Shown here in pieces: positions 5,258 through 6,367 of a stretch of 6,367 nt of DNA (position 1 is its first letter; each line of letters opens with the position of its first letter). The DNA comes from an uncultured Veillonella sp. (lineage in GTDB: Bacteria; Bacillota; Negativicutes; Veillonellales; Veillonellaceae), in the NCBI GenBank assembly GCA_900766125.1, contig CAAFUD010000197.1, positions 1 through 6,367 on the forward strand. Reading direction: 5' to 3'. Position numbers and translations under genes: made by a program. The notes under the pieces are model-generated. The model saw only the letters and a program-made list of their open reading frames with translations. It did no database searches and was not told where the DNA came from.

Positions 5258-5734
5258 TTATGTATCTGAATGCTTATGAATCGCTTCAATCATGGCCATT
5301 TTGTCTTTATACCCTACCTGTGCGAGATCTAATGGTATTACATAAATCCCACCATGACCATTCATAGCCTGCAACTCACGCCAACCTTCAGTAAATCCAA
5401 TGATATGCTCATAATCGACAAAGACAAAATATTCATCGCCATGAAAGAGGCTGTGAAAGTATTCTTTCACAGAAAAAGGCCTTCGCTTTAACACGAGGCC
5501 CTTTTCACAGATAAATGCTTGACTTTCACCTAATCTATGAAGGGTCCACAATATTACGAGTAACAACAGGTAATACCATATACGCTCAGCCCAATCGGAA
5601 GGCATATATTTTACAATTAAGGCGCAAACCAATAGACCGATGATACGACCGGCCCACTGAATTCCACGATGTATTTCTAAGCTCTGTTGTACGGTACCTG
5701 ATGAAAAGCGTTCCATCGCCTCTTGTTTCGTCAT
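5258..5734 (-). CDS. Small membrane protein with two helices and a cytoplasmic C-terminal domain, function unknown
   Basis: I do not recognise a named family with confidence for this 158-residue protein. A charged N-terminus (1-26) is followed by two hydrophobic helices, about residues 27-43 (WAGRIIGLLVCALIVKY) and 51-66 (RIWYYLLLLVILWTLH), separated by a short loop MPSDWAE. The remainder is soluble and beta-rich: FICEKGLVLKRR (74-85), YFVFVDYEHIIGF (102-114) and GGIYVIPLD (128-136). This arrangement resembles two-helix proteins with a small PH-like domain (as in YcxB or bPH proteins), where phrases like 'the general colour of the residue is set by the F-x-x-Y-x-x-I' recur; this is a guess. 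The start at 5734 has a GAGGT ribosome binding site. It lies 36 bp after trpS with no terminator between, so co-transcription is likely. Confidence 0.8.
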   Translation of the reverse strand: MTKQEAMERFSSGTVQQSLEIHRGIQWAGRIIGLLVCALIVKYMPSDWAERIWYYLLLLVILWTLHRLGESQAFICEKGLVLKRRPFSVKEYFHSLFHGDEYFVFVDYEHIIGFTEGWRELQAMNGHGGIYVIPLDLAQVGYKDKMAMIEAIHKHSDT

Positions 5735-5770
5735 GGCTTACCTCACAAATTGAAAGTCTACTATATGATT

Positions 5771-6367
5771 TTATTTACGGCACAAGCCCATAGCTTGCTC
5801 AACTTTACGGTACATTTGACTTGCTTTAGCATGAGCCTTAGCAGCACCTTCATCGAGAATAACATCGAGTTCAGGGCTTGTAATCAACTCATTGTAACGT
5901 TGTTGAATTGGCTCAAGAGTTGCCACCAATAGGTCTGCGATATCGGATTTGAAGACGCCATAACCTTTACCGGCATACATTTCTTCGATAGCTTCATAGC
6001 TGTCTTTTGTGATAGCACGGTAAATGCCCATCAAGTTAGAAATGCCAGGTTTGTTTTCTTTATCATAACGCACCGCGTTATCAGAGTCAGTTTGAGCGCG
6101 TTTCAATTTTTTCACGATCAAGTCTGGTGCATCCAAAAGACGAATTGTAGCATTTTGGTTATCATCAGATTTACTCATTTTCTTAGTTGGCTCTTGTAAG
6201 CTCATAACGCGAGCACCACCTTCGCCTACCTTGATATCAGGTACTACGAAAGTTTCACCAAATCTACGGTTAAAACGCTCTGCCAAATTACGAGTCAACT
6301 CAAGATGTTGTTTTTGGTCCTCACCTACTGGAACATAGTTAGTACCATATAACAAAATATCTGCCGC
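5771..6367 (-). CDS. trpS: Tryptophanyl-tRNA synthetase, C-terminal 198 residues (partial)
   Basis: The enzyme charges tRNA-Trp with tryptophan using ATP (class I synthetase, cytoplasmic). The gene enters from the right edge, so the N-terminal part with the HIGH-type motif is missing. Family enzymes are about 330 residues, so roughly the last 60 per cent is present. The visible start AADILLYGTNYVPVGEDQKQ (fragment residues 1-20) is the highly conserved TrpS core that includes tryptophan-pocket and dimer-contact residues. GARVMSLQEPTKKMSKSDDN (51-70) carries an intact KMSKS loop (63-67). The tail GLCRK ends at TAA 5773-5771. The frame is open to the last base; a TTG at 6355 that might be taken as a start is internal. 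Nothing suggests a defect. Confidence 0.97.
   Translation of the reverse strand, partial: AADILLYGTNYVPVGEDQKQHLELTRNLAERFNRRFGETFVVPDIKVGEGGARVMSLQEPTKKMSKSDDNQNATIRLLDAPDLIVKKLKRAQTDSDNAVRYDKENKPGISNLMGIYRAITKDSYEAIEEMYAGKGYGVFKSDIADLLVATLEPIQQRYNELITSPELDVILDEGAAKAHAKASQMYRKVEQAMGLCRK

Noticed and set aside
6353..6355. TTG as the start of the trpS reading frame
   Set aside because: The frame continues to the right edge with the conserved AADILLYGT sequence, so this is an internal leucine codon of a partial gene.

Overview
This 6.4-kb window is ordinary-looking chromosomal DNA from a low-GC bacterium with strong AGGAGG-type ribosome binding sites. An anaerobic, diderm Firmicute of the Veillonella type (Negativicutes) fits best. 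That is an impression from protein style, codon use and gene set, not a database result. Nearly everything lies on the minus strand. Only the 3' tail of a probable AEC-family permease, at the extreme left, is on the plus strand. No mobile element, CRISPR array, rRNA or tRNA was seen.

Left part (1-1313): the permease tail (1-138) ends at a strong intrinsic terminator (160-182) and converges on an ArsR/SmtB-family metal sensor (214-504). The sensor carries a complete CzrA-type alpha-5 zinc-site motif, and perfect inverted repeats lie in its promoter region. Upstream of it is a universal stress protein (698-1144) with an intact ATP-binding loop, its own terminator (639-672) and a promoter region with three TATAAT boxes in series.

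Centre (1314-5170): a four-gene operon reads leftwards from a good sigma-70 type promoter (TTTACA, 17 bp, TATAAT). It encodes a lipoprotein amino-acid-binding protein, a membrane permease, an ATPase, and a secreted 423-residue protein of unknown function whose ribosome binding site overlaps the ATPase stop codon. The first three form a polar amino acid ABC importer: the lipoprotein captures substrate outside the membrane, the permease (probably a homodimer) forms the channel, and the ATPase powers it. Two inverted repeats lie in the leader. A 14-bp perfect hairpin without a U-tract separates the binding-protein gene from the permease gene, as expected if binding-protein mRNA is selectively stabilised.

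Right part (5258-6367): the 3' two-thirds of trpS (tryptophanyl-tRNA synthetase) runs off the right edge. It is followed after 36 bp by a small two-helix membrane protein of unknown function.

No convincing new multi-gene system is visible. The points most worth a second look are the secreted protein translationally coupled to the importer (possibly two PsbP/Mog1-like domains), the zinc sensor without an adjacent efflux gene, and the inverted repeats in the importer leader and intergenic gaps.
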